This document shows positions 1-10,089 of a stretch of 64,000 bases of DNA, one piece after another. Positions within the stretch are counted from its first letter, which is position 1. Each line of letters opens with the position of its first letter. Made by a program: the position numbers and the translations under genes. The DNA comes from Onthophagus taurus (Eukaryota > Arthropoda > Insecta > Coleoptera > Scarabaeidae): NCBI RefSeq assembly GCF_036711975.1, contig NW_027248940.1, positions 4,588,001 to 4,652,000 on the forward strand. The letters are read 5' to 3'. A model generated the notes under the pieces. The model searched no databases, was not told the origin of the DNA, and saw only the letters and a list, made by a program, of their open reading frames with translations.

Positions 1-504
1 GTTGTAAATAAGCCAAATGTAGTGGTCAATTACAATAAATTTATGGGAGGTGTCGACCGCGCAGACTCTTATTCAGCGTCATACTCTTTCCTGAGGAAGT
101 CTTTGAAGTGGTGGCGAAAGTTATTTTTCTGGGGACTCGAAATGTCCAGTGTCAATGCATATTTATTATACAAAATTTCACAACGGGGCCAAAACAAAAA
201 ACCAATGACACATCTAAAGTTTGTTCGGGAATTGGTTGACGAGATGACAAAAAACTTTCGGCAGGGGTCCAAAACTTCTGGCAGACCATCATCTGTAGAT
301 ACAGAAGAACGGCTAAATGGTAAATTACATATTTTACGCCAAAATGATGGGAAGAAAAAAGACTGTGCAGTATGTTCTAACTGTAAAGTACAAGGCGGCA
401 GGCGGGAAACTAGGTATATTTGTGACACTTGCACACGTAAGCCTGGACTACATATTGGTGACTGCTTCGAACGGTACCATACACTACAACATTATAAAAC
501 GTAA
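1..504 (+). CDS. piggyBac-family transposase, C-terminal part (cut by window edge)
   Basis: The frame is open from base 1 and ends at TAA 502-504; the N-terminal DDD catalytic core lies outside the window. What remains matches the end of piggyBac (DDE_Tnp_1_7) transposases: the NYNKFMGGVDRAD motif near residue 8, the conserved LRKSLKWWRKLFFWGLEMS helix, a basic linker, and a C-terminal Cys-rich domain with CxxC pairs (CAVCSNC, CDTC) followed by CFERYHT, the zinc-binding domain that contacts the terminal repeats. It works in the nucleus by cut-and-paste at TTAA. No break is seen in the visible part, so the copy may be intact. Confidence 0.93.
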   Translation, partial: VVNKPNVVVNYNKFMGGVDRADSYSASYSFLRKSLKWWRKLFFWGLEMSSVNAYLLYKISQRGQNKKPMTHLKFVRELVDEMTKNFRQGSKTSGRPSSVDTEERLNGKLHILRQNDGKKKDCAVCSNCKVQGGRRETRYICDTCTRKPGLHIGDCFERYHTLQHYKT

Positions 505-942
505 TTTTTTGTAGATTGTGTATAAATTTATTTAATGATAATGGTAGTGATTATGATAACGTTAGGTTTTATTTGTGTTTCTCTATCCTCAAGATTTATT
601 ATTTTTGTAATCCATTATTTTTTATTTAGTGTTTTTCAAGTTTTTTTTATTTAGTTATTTTTCATGTTATAATTGTAATAAATTATTGTGTTTAATTTGA
701 ATAAACATCTGTGTAAAAAAATATTTTTTAAAAAACATCCCATAGTTTTTAACATTAAGCGATTTTTTTTTAACTTTCCCAAATTTTTATTTGGTTTTTA
801 CACTAAGTGTATTTTCCAAGCAATATTAGCGCATTAAAAAAAAATCCCATATAAAAAAAATTCCGAGTAGACAGATAAGTAGATAAAATAATAGTCCGAG
901 TACAGTGTACTCACAAAAGGACATATATACGAGTGCAAAGGG
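1..942 (+). mobile_element. piggyBac element, right half with terminus
   Basis: The element runs from beyond the left edge through the transposase and an A+T-rich 3' UTR (505-880, no gene seen) to a terminus reading inwards from 942 as CCCTTTGCACTCGTATATAT. It is followed directly by TTAA at 943-946, the obligatory piggyBac target. Immediately after the TTAA an open integrase frame of a gypsy element begins, so piggyBac inserted into that retrotransposon. The left end is not in the window. Confidence 0.88.
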
Positions 943-946
943 TTAA

Positions 947-1316
947 AGGCCAAAGGCGACAACTAAAATATAATAACGGATCTAGGAAATGTAATTTTAG
1001 CATAGGACAATATGTATTTGTTAAGGATTATAGAATTCCAATGAAAACTAAGTGGGTTAAGGGTAAAATAATTAAAAGAATTGGAAAATGTGTTTATTTA
1101 TGTAATGTGTCTGAGGTTGGTAAAGTATGGAAACGCCACGCAAATCAAATACAAGAATGTAGAAGTGTTGAGAGTTCACTGGCGCCTTTACCTATCACAA
1201 ACACAAAAGAAAACACTGAAATAATTGAAATTTTTGATTCTCCTGAACAAGTTGCAAGTGTTAATAATAGACCAAAAAGACAAATAAAAGCACCTGAACG
1301 ACTTGCATATGAATAG
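947..1316 (+). pseudogene. Ty3/gypsy integrase C-terminus (gypsy-A), cut by piggyBac
   Basis: The open frame after the piggyBac TTAA encodes a C-terminal integrase region: FSIGQYVFVKDYR, then WVKGKIIKRIGKCVYLCNV and VWKRHANQIQE, the small beta-barrel found in gypsy/K02A2.6-like polyproteins, then a basic tail PKRQIKAPERLAYE before the stop at 1314-1316. Everything upstream of the barrel is displaced by the piggyBac insertion or lies outside the window. The pol frame ends about 75 bases before a polypurine tract and LTR start, as expected for the 3' end of a gypsy element. Confidence 0.82.
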
Positions 1317-1390
1317 ATTTTTTTTTTAGACGGAGAGAGTATTTGTATATGTATATACTAGATTAGTTTAATTTTTTTTAGGGGGAGAGA

Positions 1391-1520
1391 TGTAGAATAC
1401 GGTTTATTTATCTCTTACTTCTTTTGCAAAAAGGGTTGAATTTCGCGCATTGGTGTTGTTATTTATGGGTAGTAACTCCTCCCCAGAATGAGTGTCCTCA
1501 TTACGTATATTTCCTTCCCT
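1391..1520 (+). repeat. 3' LTR of gypsy-A (start clear, end uncertain)
   Basis: A purine-rich tract (AGGGGGAGAGA, ending at 1390) precedes TGTAGAATACGG, the expected order polypurine tract then LTR. The right end is not defined: Harbinger transposase coding starts at 1527 and no CA terminus with a target duplication could be assigned. The LTR may be truncated by the Harbinger copy. Confidence 0.5.
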
Positions 1521-1526
1521 ATATGT

Positions 1527-2758
1527 TTACCCCCGGTTCTTACTCAGATAATTATGTAAGTAACAGCAAGCGAGAACAATGGTAGCACTTTTTTCGGGGG
1601 ATAAATTTATCGTAGTTAATAAAACTCGAAATCTTGAGGCTAAAATTCCGAAAACATTCTCAACAATCCGTCGAGCTCTGGAAAACCTGTAATTACAAAT
1701 TTCCTCCAATATTAAAACCCTTCGGCTATATGGCTTCATTATATTTTCTTTCAAAGGAAAAGCGTCATCTGCTATAAATACGTATGGCACCTTTTCTGGA
1801 AAATTTGGTAGTTCTATTGGATCTGGGAGTTTTGATTTGTTTTCTTGAAGTCTTTCATCAAATTTTCTTGCGGTAAAGACTCCACCATCTGAAATTCTAC
1901 CATTTGATCCAATATCCGCCATTATAATTTCGTAGTTTGCATCTGCTATCAACATCAGCACTTTGCTGTGAGTCTTTTTGTAGTTAAAATAGTGGCTACC
2001 TGAATTTGCTGGTTTTATAATCGCTACATGTTTTCCATCTATTGCACCTAAGCAATTTGGGAAATTCCATCGGCTATTAAAATTTGATGCGATTTCTTTC
2101 CAGGCCTCTTTATTTCTTGGCATCTAGAAATTGCAAAGTATATTTAAATTTACTTTTAAAATTGTATCTTTTAGTATATGAACGTAATTTTAAAATGGTA
2201 TTTTTAGGCATCAGAAGATTCATTAGAAGTCGAATCAACACAACGTTGTCTAATGAAAGAAATGAATTTCTAAAAAAGGCAGTTAAACATTTAGACACAG
2301 TAAGTGATGAGGCAGAAATGCTCGGCAAAGTTTGGGCATCGCAATACAGAAAACTTTCCGTTGAGCGGCAACTGTATGCCAAGACGCATATTGATGACAT
2401 TGTGTATCATGGTCGCCTTTCAAAACTAGGTCCTTCGCCTACCCCATCAATGACACCATTGCCTTTCGTGAATCCATCATCGTACGACTCAAGTTCAACT
2501 ACTATGTCGTATATGTATGAACCAATGCAGACACCATGTTATACAGATGTATCGTCTTTATTAAGCGATACTCAATATCATTAAGATGTTATAATAAATA
2601 AACGATAATAATTGTTTACCTACCTTTATACATTCCTTCAATGTACTAATAATCGCTTCGCATGTTTCAATTACAATTTTTCCTATTGTTTGCGGAGCTA
2701 TCGCCGTCAAAAATTTTAAATCTTCATAAGTTGCACCACTGGCCAAAAAAACAGACAA
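1527..2758 (-). pseudogene. PIF/Harbinger transposase (HARBI1-like), 5'-truncated, Harbinger-1
   Basis: Two exons on the minus strand. The upstream exon (about 2758-2624) encodes FLASGATYEDLKF...ETCEAI, the pre-catalytic helical region, and ends at a GTAGGT donor at 2623. The downstream exon (2123-1527, acceptor TTTCTAG) carries the DDE_Tnp_4 core: NCLGAIDGKHVAI, DANYEIIMADIG, SDGGVF, IADDAFPL and RRIVENVFGIL. The N-terminus is missing and the C-terminus is some 60 residues shorter than in the copy at 57-59 kb, so both ends of the element are lost and no terminal repeats were found. The remaining frame has no internal stop. Confidence 0.82.
2207..2584 (+). pseudogene. MADF/BESS-type Harbinger accessory gene, second exon only
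   Basis: An acceptor (TTTTTAG, ending 2206) opens a frame to the stop at 2582-2584. The product has a BESS-like helical segment ending in VERQLYAKTHIDDIVYHGRL, then a Ser/Pro/Thr-rich tail. The exon lies entirely inside the transposase intron (2124-2623) on the opposite strand. Exon 1 with the MADF (Myb/SANT-like) DNA-binding domain would lie left of 1527 and is absent. In Harbinger elements this partner protein binds the ends and imports the transposase; that role is family knowledge. The fragment cannot make a complete protein. Confidence 0.68.
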
Positions 2759-2759
2759 T

Positions 2760-3600
2760 AATATTTTTTATGACAAGAAAAATGGCAAGTGTTGTACCAC
2801 TTTGGAAACTTGACTAAACAGACCATCTTTTAAAATTACTTGCCAAGGGTGTTGTATTACTCCTTTTTTAGAAATCGTGTGTCAAACTTGATAGACATAA
2901 ATTCTTTCAACCTTAACTCAATCAAATTAATATATTTTTTTGCAAAATTAACGATTTTTGTTGTTTGATTTGTGACTTCTATAGTAGCATGGTTCACAAG
3001 GAATACATTATTAAAAAAATCACTATTAAATTGCGAACATTTCTGACCGTAGTTCCTAAAGACATGATGTGCAGGACCGATTTTTAACGTTTTCAAAAAT
3101 ATGTCTATTACCACTTAACTGGAAGTTTTTTCTCATTTTTACCAGAACAGGTATGGGTTGGCCTCTCACCCGGTGCCCGCTTGACGTTGAGTTTCGGGAC
3201 ACCTGTATATTGTGATGGACACATTTTAAGTTACACTTTGGCCATCGGCGCGTGATTACAATAACGCTGAGCAATAGAATTGGCTCTAATGAGATACATA
3301 AGTAGTTAATAAGTCTAAGCGAAAAGCATTCGTAGCCACGAACACAATAGACATGTAATAACTAAAATAAATTAGTATTCTTAAACTAAAAAGTGTTTAA
3401 ATATTGTTGGAAATAAATATATACACCCTAACCACCTGGAAACCCAAATGGGGTCAATACAATATGCAAAACATATTTTTTTTATTAAAGATTTTGCCGT
3501 ATTGGTTGAAAAATTGGCTTAGTGTTGTTATTGAATAATAAAAGAATTTTTTATTTATTAGGAACAAACATTTTTGTAGTGTTTCCTCTCACACGGCTTA
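2760..3600. other. About 840 bases without a recognisable gene
   Basis: A+T-rich sequence with only short frames. An 85-codon minus frame (2857-3114) is not recognised. A G+C-richer stretch around 3130-3215 ends, read on the minus strand, in ATACAGGTGTCCCGAAACTC, a start that resembles termini of arthropod non-autonomous DNA elements; no partner repeat was found nearby. Confidence 0.4.
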
Positions 3601-3639
3601 ACATGTGATGATCAATATTTTGGCAGACGTCAATAATTT

Positions 3640-4383
3640 CGTCAATAACACCATAAAAAGAAATCTAAAGGTGTCAGATCTGGTGATCTTGTTGGCCATT
3701 CAATCGGCCCACGTCGACCGATCCACCGTCCATTAAAATCTGTATCAAAATAATTTCGTACCATTGCCAAATAATGTGGAGGAGCCATTTCAAAATCGTC
3801 AGGATTCTGGTGTACAATTTGCAAAAGACTTGGATTAATATCTTCTTCTAATAATCTTAAATACAATTCCGGTCTAATTTTCGGTTAGGAATATTGGTCT
3901 CACGATGTGATTTCCCAATATGCCTGTCCAAACATTTATTTTCTTGGGAAATTGAGTGTTAACTTCACGATATTCATGTGAACTAAAATCACTCTAGTAA
4001 CGTACATTTTGCCGATGCAATTTTCCATCCAAAAAGAAAGTACATTCATCACTGAAACAAATCTAAAAATATTTCCCCGCCGTTGTTGGACCCACATCAC
4101 ACGTTGATGCGATAGCAGCAGACGACATCATGCACGCATTAACTACTTCTGTTAACATCTGCACTTGTGTGTCTTCAGAAATCGAACGACGACCAGTTCT
4201 TTTACGGTCCTCGACGCTTCCAGTTTCCAAAAACTTATTTACAAGTTCTCTTAAATACTTTCGACTAATTGGATGTTCAGGAAATCGTTCATTAAATTGT
4301 CGCTCTGTTTCATGTACATTTCTGTCAGCACGAGGGAATATTAAAATTCCTCCGATTTTGTGCTCTAAACTCCTTCTAGCCAT
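3640..4383 (-). pseudogene. Tc1/mariner-superfamily transposase, degenerate
   Basis: The start ATG at 4381-4383 opens a DUF4817-type helix-turn-helix domain (ERQFNERFPEHPISRKYLRELVNKF, then VEDRKRTGRR). A frameshifted and stop-containing middle (about 3866-4063) still shows the first catalytic Asp in FSDECTFFLDG and INVWTGILGNHIV. The 3' part has the signature RWIGRRGPIEWPTRSPDLTPLDFFLW, in which PDLTPLDFFLW holds the last catalytic acid. Multiple stops make it inactive. It ends short of the usual C-terminus near 3640. No terminal inverted repeat pair was identified. Confidence 0.8.
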
Positions 4384-4439
4384 TTTGATCTCGCTTTTCT
4401 TTGGTTATACTTGGTCGGGTAGAATTCCAAGATAGAAAT

Positions 4440-5128
4440 GAAGGACAATATTTGCATGCTGCCTTAAATAGAAAATTTCAAGGTACCTACAAACTTTAAA
4501 ATTGTTATGACAATTTTTTCTTAGAAGTTTTAAGAAGAACTTTCTTTTTATCCTTTTCTTGCATTGATTGTTTCATAAAAACATTCTAAAAGAATTGCCG
4601 ATTTTAACCCTGCTTAACCCGAGCGTAGACCGACCTTTAACTGACCGTCCACCATTTATCTGGCCCATTGTATCTCGACAGGTAGTCAACGAAGATGCGT
4701 TGGTTTTTCCGGCGAAATTTCGCATTTTGTTTAATATTTATGTAAAAAACTAATAAACCGATATTTGATTGTGAGGTATCGTTGGATTCGTATTGTTTTA
4801 TTCTTTCGAAAGATACCATAATATACTGGGTGTTCCATTTAAAAAAACAAAGTTGATCCATTTTCCGGAAAAACTAAAAGTGATAGCAAAATTTTCCATA
4901 AGACAATATTTGTGCTGATAAAATATAGAAACTGACGTTTTTTTGCTCATATTGATATCTCAATCTGTTCAGAAGTTAAACAGGGGGGGGGTTACTTTAC
5001 GCTAGCACTGTATAATGAGTTGCATACTGAGCTTACGATTGCAGATGTGGCGCGGTTTCGAATGGGAGTTTATGCGGGGCTACTCGAGAGTCAAACTTTG
5101 ATTATCAATCAGGGATGATATTTGAATG
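4440..5128. other. About 690 bases without a gene
   Basis: A+T-rich sequence. At 4818 the string ATACTGGGTGTTCC resembles the outward end of a non-autonomous DNA element reading rightwards. A run of nine G occurs at about 4982-4990. No coding frame here looks real. Confidence 0.35.
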
Positions 5129-5741
5129 TGTTGGGTGACGCATTCAGTTGGTAGCACTGGTTGGTTATTTGGCGGTCTGGCATTTTTGATTTTTGCTTTT
5201 CTATTTTTATTTTTGTTTTCGTTCAATTTTTGATATTGTGGCGAACATCTGGACGCCAGAGAACTTTTTTAACCGTTCAAAAAAATCTCTCTCCGGTCAT
5301 CTGGGCAGGACACCCTTTTGGTCCAGGCAAAGGGTTCCCGGAAAACTTTCACCGGAGATATTACTGGACGCTCTCCGTGGCGAACATCTGGACGCCAGAA
5401 AGCGTTCGAAACAATTCAGAAGAACTCTCTCCGTACATCTGGACAGCAGATCCTTTTGGTCCAGACAAGGACTCGAAGAGAGCTTTCACCGGGGATGTTA
5501 CTGGACTCGGGGATAAAAGGAACCAGGATCGGCCCAGAGAGTTCAGTCAGTTACCACCAGTTACCATCACTTATCAGTTAGCAGTTACCATCGGCAGATC
5601 AGTCAGCAGTTACCCTTTTCGCGTCCGCACTTACATTATTGTTATTATTGTTGTAAATAAAATTTTGTTGTTGAAGACATTGGTTTTCCTAAAACTTCCT
5701 CCCGCTACTATCAAACCATTAGCCCCGCAGATATCTTTACA
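5129..5741 (+). repeat. Probable solo LTR with an internal tandem duplication
   Basis: The stretch begins TGTTGGGTGACG and ends ATATCTTTACA, with a TATA-like GGATAAAAGG near 5510 and AATAAA near 5656, an arrangement expected of LTR U3-R-U5. A unit of about 130-141 bases is present twice (5239-5379 and 5380-5508), each copy starting GCGAACATCTGGACGCCAGA and containing CCTTTTGGTCCAG and CTTTCACCGG. No target duplication could be found at these borders, so the limits are tentative. The 194-codon frame running through it only reflects the lack of stops in the duplicated unit. Confidence 0.4.
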
Positions 5742-5888
5742 TTAAGTCTGTAAAATTTATATATGCTCATTTTTCTTTTTTCTTTTCTCTTATTTGTGTC
5801 TGATGTAGATTGGTTTAAGTAATCGGAATGTGAATTAGTGTTAGTTTTATTAGTATTAGTATTATTGAATCTTTTTATTTTGTGTACT

Positions 5889-6308
5889 TGTTTAATTAAA
5901 TAGAAATATTAATTTTGTTTATCTCATTGTTTTATAGAATATAATGTTTTTAATTCAATTTTCATATTTTAAATTTAAATGCTATTTTATTTTTCATTTG
6001 TAAAAAAGAAACTGGTTTAAAAGTCACGTTACTCGTTTTATCCCAATTCAATTCAGTTCTTTACATAATTCAGACAGAGTATTTCTTCAACAATTCATAA
6101 ATGTGTTTGTTAATCGAATCTTATCAAATTGTTAGTTCAGTTAAAGTTCATGTATTAAACAGTTAAATAAACTAATGTAAGTGATACACGGGGTGTTTTT
6201 CTTTCGAAATCTTACTTGTGCGCGTGTAAGTACTTTTTTTCAAAACATTCTTTTCTTTATATAATTCTGAAATTTTCGTATACCCGGCAATTGGTATAAT
6301 TATTAACA
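5889..6308 (+). repeat. 5' LTR of BEL/Pao element (420 bp)
   Basis: Starts TGTTTAATTAAATAG and ends TTATTAACA. The same sequence recurs at 32893-33307. The downstream primer-binding site confirms this is the 5' copy. Confidence 0.9.
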
Positions 6309-6313
6309 TTTAT

Positions 6314-6331
6314 TGGTCCTTCGAGCCGGAT
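6314..6331 (+). promoter_or_regulatory. Primer-binding site of BEL/Pao element
   Basis: TGGTCCTTCGAGCCGGAT lies six bases after the LTR end and begins with TGG, the complement of a tRNA CCA end. It would prime minus-strand DNA synthesis. The tRNA species was not determined. Confidence 0.7.
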
Positions 6332-6431
6332 TAGCCTAAATTCCGGTGTATTTCGAGTAGATTTTTGTAACCGTTTGTTCTTTCCGGCATCAGCCTTTTT
6401 TTTTGAACTGGATTTTATCTCAACATTCAAT

Positions 6432-7655
6432 ATGTCGAAAAGTGACAAACCGAGTCTCGAAACTACGGTCGAGCGACAAAACGATTTATATGGTTTGATT
6501 TCACGTACTATGGACAATCTAAAAAAACTCGCGGTCGCGAAACGTACGCGCGGAACAGTAAAATCGCGGTTGGAGCGACTCGAAGTAAATTGGGAAGAGT
6601 TTAATAAAAACCATAAAATGTTATCTCAATATAAGGTAACTTATAGCGATTGGAATTATTTTTCGGGAAACGTATTTTCTTTATCCATTTCAACGCCATC
6701 GCGTACGCGACATCTTCCGGTCATTAATCTTCCAAAATTTGATGGTGATTACGTTAATTGGACGCAATTTCGCGATTTATTTAAATCCATGGTTCTCGAT
6801 AATAATGACCTCTCGGATGTTGAAAAATTGCAGTATCTGAAAATGTGTGTAACAAACGAGCCAGCACAATTAATAAAAAATTTATTAATTACGAACGAAA
6901 ATTTGAAAAAAGCTTGGTCAATCATGACTGAAATGTATGAAAATCGTCGGTTACTTATTGATTCACAACTATCGGTCTTGTTTTCTTCCAAACCTCTAAA
7001 AAATGAGTCAGCAACCGAGTTAAAGCGATTTTTAGGAGAAATCAAAGAGGCGTTAGGAGCCTTGGAATCGCTGGGTTGTTCCGTTGAGCATTGGGACCCT
7101 CTCTTAATCTACTTATTCGTGAGAAAACTTGATACGGAATCAGTTAAAGAATGGGAAAAGTTAATTGGAAGTAATTCAGATCCACCAAAATATTCGAAAT
7201 TAGAAGAATTTTTATTCAATCGTTTAAGAGCTCTCGAATCAGTTGAAATTTCTACCCTCTGAAAACGAATATAAAATCACATAACGCAACAACTTCTAAC
7301 ATGAACTGTGTAATGAGAATCATTACCTTTCAATGTGTAATGAGTATCTTTCGAAAACACCGAATCAACGTTCCGATTTTGTCATTTCAAAGAAGCTGTG
7401 TTTTAACTGTCTTGGATCTCACTTCAGATCAAAATGTCGTATTGAAAAAAGATGTAAAATATGCCATAAAAAGCATCATACAACTTTACACGATTCAAAG
7501 CCCTTGAATGTAAATCCCATTCAATCTCAACAATCTAATACAAATAATCAAATATTTCAAAATCCTTCGACATCCAGTCACCTCATACACTCGCATCATG
7601 TTCATACTCCGGTTTATATTAGCAACCGCAATGATTGGTGTCGTTTCTCGGCTTG
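6432..7655 (+). pseudogene. BEL/Pao gag with zinc knuckles, frameshifted
   Basis: The frame from ATG 6432 to 7262 encodes a capsid-like region of the DUF1759 type (LPKFDGDYVNWTQFRDLF, near residue 105, is the hallmark). A different frame (7333-7655) supplies two CCHC-like knuckles: CFNCLGSHFRSKC and CKICHKKHHTTLH. Stops around 7259-7330 separate the two and a further one-base shift occurs near 7600, after which the frame reads into ATAMIGVVSRLGE and is interrupted by gypsy-2 at 7661. In BEL elements gag and pol form one polyprotein; here it cannot be made. Confidence 0.87.
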
Positions 7656-7660
7656 GAGAA

Positions 7661-7859
7661 TGCGGGACAATTTAAAAAGAGAGTAAAACCAATTTGCGTT
7701 ACAACGTGACTTGACTTTTTATTTTAGAATAATAATAATAAACAACACTTTTTGTATCTCTATGGATTTACAATTTTTGTTAAAAAAGAACTTATTACTA
7801 TGATTTATATTTTGATGAATTCATTTATGATTTAATTTATAATTGTGGTGGTTGCCACA
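7661..7859 (-). repeat. 3' LTR of gypsy-2 (199 bp)
   Basis: Read on the minus strand it begins TGTGGCAACCACCACAATT right after a purine tract and ends GTCCCGCA, directly followed by the GAGAA (TTCTC on this strand) duplication. Confidence 0.85.
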
Positions 7860-7995
7860 TATATTCCCTCCCACAACAGGAAATGATAATGGCTATAAAA
7901 AGAAAAGGAGTAACGAAACATTCAGTCTTGAATTGAAAAACGCTGTTTTTATTACCAATATTTCGATTTCCAACAAAGGAAAATAAATATTGGTT

Positions 7996-8213
7996 TGTGA
8001 AGGTAGATTGCATTGTAGGCAAAAGCTGAGGTGTATTGAACTCAGGTAAAATATACACCTCAGCAAATATGTAAGTAATCGAGTCGACGTTGAAAAGCGA
8101 CAGTCGGCATCGACTAGGTATAAGAATTAGTAATAGAAATAAAGTACAAATTAGTAAAGGGAAGATTGGGTTTCATTTCATCATCCAAGCCCTCCATAAA
8201 AAGGGACATTACA
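7996..8213 (+). repeat. 5' LTR of gypsy-1 (218 bp)
   Basis: TGTGAAGGTAGATT... to ...GGGACATTACA. Followed at 8214 by TGGCGATCCTGCCAGGA, a primer-binding site starting with TGG. An internal inverted pair (GCTGAGGTGTAT / ATACACCTCAGC) at about 8025-8061 could fold as a hairpin near the transcript start. Confidence 0.93.
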
Positions 8214-8230
8214 TGGCGATCCTGCCAGGA
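8214..8230 (+). promoter_or_regulatory. Primer-binding site of gypsy-1
   Basis: TGGCGATCCTGCCAGGA directly abuts the 5' LTR and starts with the TGG expected from a tRNA CCA end. The primer tRNA was not identified. Confidence 0.75.
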
Positions 8231-8322
8231 TACAACGAATAAAGAAAATTGAAAAAAAAATGAATTGTACGAATCAACGACATCAGTTTTGAAGATTACC
8301 GAAAATTATCGCATAGTCAAAA

Positions 8323-8571
8323 ATGGATTATAATCAATCAAAAGAGGAAAAAGAGGTTATAATTAGCCAAGCTGGTAACAGTGGCGGTACTACTTCGGAT
8401 GTCCCCTTTAGTGTAAAATATGTTACGGAAATTGTGGTAATACTCTTCATTGTGGTTATCATTGGATATTTCTTGTGGCGTCGATGTGAGAAGAGGATGC
8501 AGAAGAAGATGCGAAGAGAAATAATCAGGAGCCGCGACCTAATCGCTTTAAATATTCGTGAAGACCAGTAA
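8323..8571 (+). CDS. Small single-pass membrane protein ORF upstream of gag in gypsy-1
   Basis: 82 codons, ATG at 8323, TAA at 8569-8571, between the primer-binding site and the gag ATG at 8616. The product has a hydrophilic, Ser/Gly-rich N-terminal half, one hydrophobic helix (IVVILFIVVIIGYFLW, about residues 37-52) and a strongly basic tail (RRCEKRMQKKMRREIIR), the layout of a type I/III single-pass membrane protein with a positive cytosolic side. I do not recognise a family. It could be a genuine accessory protein of this lineage, a regulatory upstream ORF, or chance; the clear membrane-plus-basic architecture in an otherwise young element favours a real gene. Gag translation would then need reinitiation or splicing. 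Confidence 0.55.
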   Translation: MDYNQSKEEKEVIISQAGNSGGTTSDVPFSVKYVTEIVVILFIVVIIGYFLWRRCEKRMQKKMRREIIRSRDLIALNIREDQ

Positions 8572-8763
8572 TGTGCGCGCGTGATGTGTAAAGTTCGGTT
8601 GATTTTCCGACCTACATGGAAATCGTCGAGGTTTTCAAGAAACTATTAAATGAAATTAAGGTATTTAGAACTAATAGAATAAAAGATAATCAAGACGCGA
8701 GAAAAAATTTAGTGTTTAATAACAAAAAATTAGAAATATTAAACGATTTTACAATTAGATTAA

Positions 8764-10089
8764 CCCTTTGTATCCCGGCGGTACTTTAAAGTACCGGTAG
8801 TTTTAAACACTCATTTTAAACTGTAGTCATCTATTCGGCGCATTTAGAACTATCGGTACTTTCTACTAAGTTTATACGAAAATATAAGTTTTATTGCAAC
8901 CTTTTTTTTCTCAATATTTTTCCAATCCAACCCAACAATTATTATACATCATTTTAAAGAGAGAGCTTTGAACTTTAATTTAGAACAACTCTCATTCCTT
9001 AATTTCAATAAATACGGCTTCCAGGAATTTTTAAATTAGCATCTTTTTTGACACTTTTAGTTTATACGAAAATGTAAGTTTTGTTTCAACATTTCTTTTC
9101 TCAATATTTTTCCAATCCAACCCAACAATTATTATACATCATTTTAAAGAGAAAGCCTTGAGCTTTAATTTAGAACAAGTCTCATTCCTTAATTTCAATA
9201 AATACGACTTCCAGGAATTTTTAAATTAGCATCTTTTTTGACACTTTTAGTTTATACGAAAATGTAAGTTTTCTTTCAACATTTTTTTTCTCAATATTTT
9301 TCCAATCCAACCCAACAATTATTATACATCATTTTAAAGAGAAAGCTTTGAGCTTTAATTTAGAATAAGTTTCATTCCTTAATTTCAATAAATACGGCTT
9401 CCAGGAATTTTTAATTTATCATTTTTTTTGACACTTTTAGTTTATACGAAAATGTAAGTTTTGTTTCAACATTTTTTTTCTCAATATTTTTCCAATCCAA
9501 CCCAACAATTATTATCCATCATTTTAAAGAGAAAGCTTTAAGCTTTAATTTAGAGTAAGTCTCATTACTTAATTTCAATAAATACGGCTTCCAGGAATTT
9601 TTAATTTATCATTTTTTTTGACACTTTTAGGTTGTACAAAAATGTAAGTTTTGTTTCAACATTTTTTTTCTCAATATTTTGCCAATCCAACCCAACAATT
9701 ATTATGTATCATTTTAAAGAGAAAGCTTTGAGCTTTAATTTAGAACAAGTCTCATTACTTAATTGCAATAAATACGACTTCCAGGAATTTTTAAATTAGC
9801 ATATTTTTTGAGACTTTTAGGTTATACGAAAATGTAAGTTTTATTTCAACATTTCTTTTCTTAATATTTTTCCAATCCAACCCAACAATTATTATACATC
9901 GTTTTAATGAGAAAGCTTTGAGCTTTAATTTAGAGTAAGTCTCATTCCTTAATTTCAATAAATACGACTTCCAGGAATTTTTAAATTAGCATCTTTTTTA
10001 ACATTTTTAGGATATACGAAAATGTAAGTTTTATATCAATATTTTTTTCACAAACTTTCAAAATTTTTGACTTCTTGGGACACAAAGGG
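8764..10089 (+). mobile_element. Non-autonomous piggyBac element (1326 bp) in gypsy-1 gag
   Basis: Bounded by TTAA at 8760-8763 and 10090-10093. Termini are inverted: CCCTTTGTATCCC at the left and, reading inwards from the right, CCCTTTGTGTCCC. This matches the CCCTTTG start of the piggyBac copy at 1-942. It codes for nothing; six 190-bp tandem repeats and a partial seventh fill most of it. Because piggyBac excises without a footprint and the frame is in phase across the TTAA copies, this is the only lesion seen in gag. Confidence 0.88.
8871..10040 (+). repeat. 190-bp tandem repeat array (six units plus partial)
   Basis: Units start with TTTATACGAAAA or a variant at 8871, 9061, 9251, 9441, 9631, 9821 and 10011, a constant 190-base spacing. 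Conserved blocks inside each unit are CCAATCCAACCCAACAATTA, TTTAAAGAGAAAGCTTTGAG and CTTCCAGGAATTTTTAAATT. Units differ by scattered substitutions. The array is confined to the piggyBac MITE. Confidence 0.93.

Noticed and set aside
2857-3114. 85-codon minus-strand frame
   Set aside because: No recognisable domain, no splice or promoter context, A+T-rich composition; cannot be supported as a gene.
3190-4840. ACAGGTGTCCC (3.2 kb) and ACTGGGTGTTCC (4.8 kb) as terminal repeats of the mariner-like copy
   Set aside because: They point outward from the transposase, not inward, so they cannot be its termini.
5161-5745. 194-codon frame with repeated peptide blocks
   Set aside because: Lies in a probable LTR; the repeats are DNA-level duplication and overlapping frames are equally open.
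8871-10040. Regular repeats that could suggest a CRISPR-like array
   Set aside because: 190-bp head-to-tail units without spacers in a eukaryotic transposon; plain tandem repeats.
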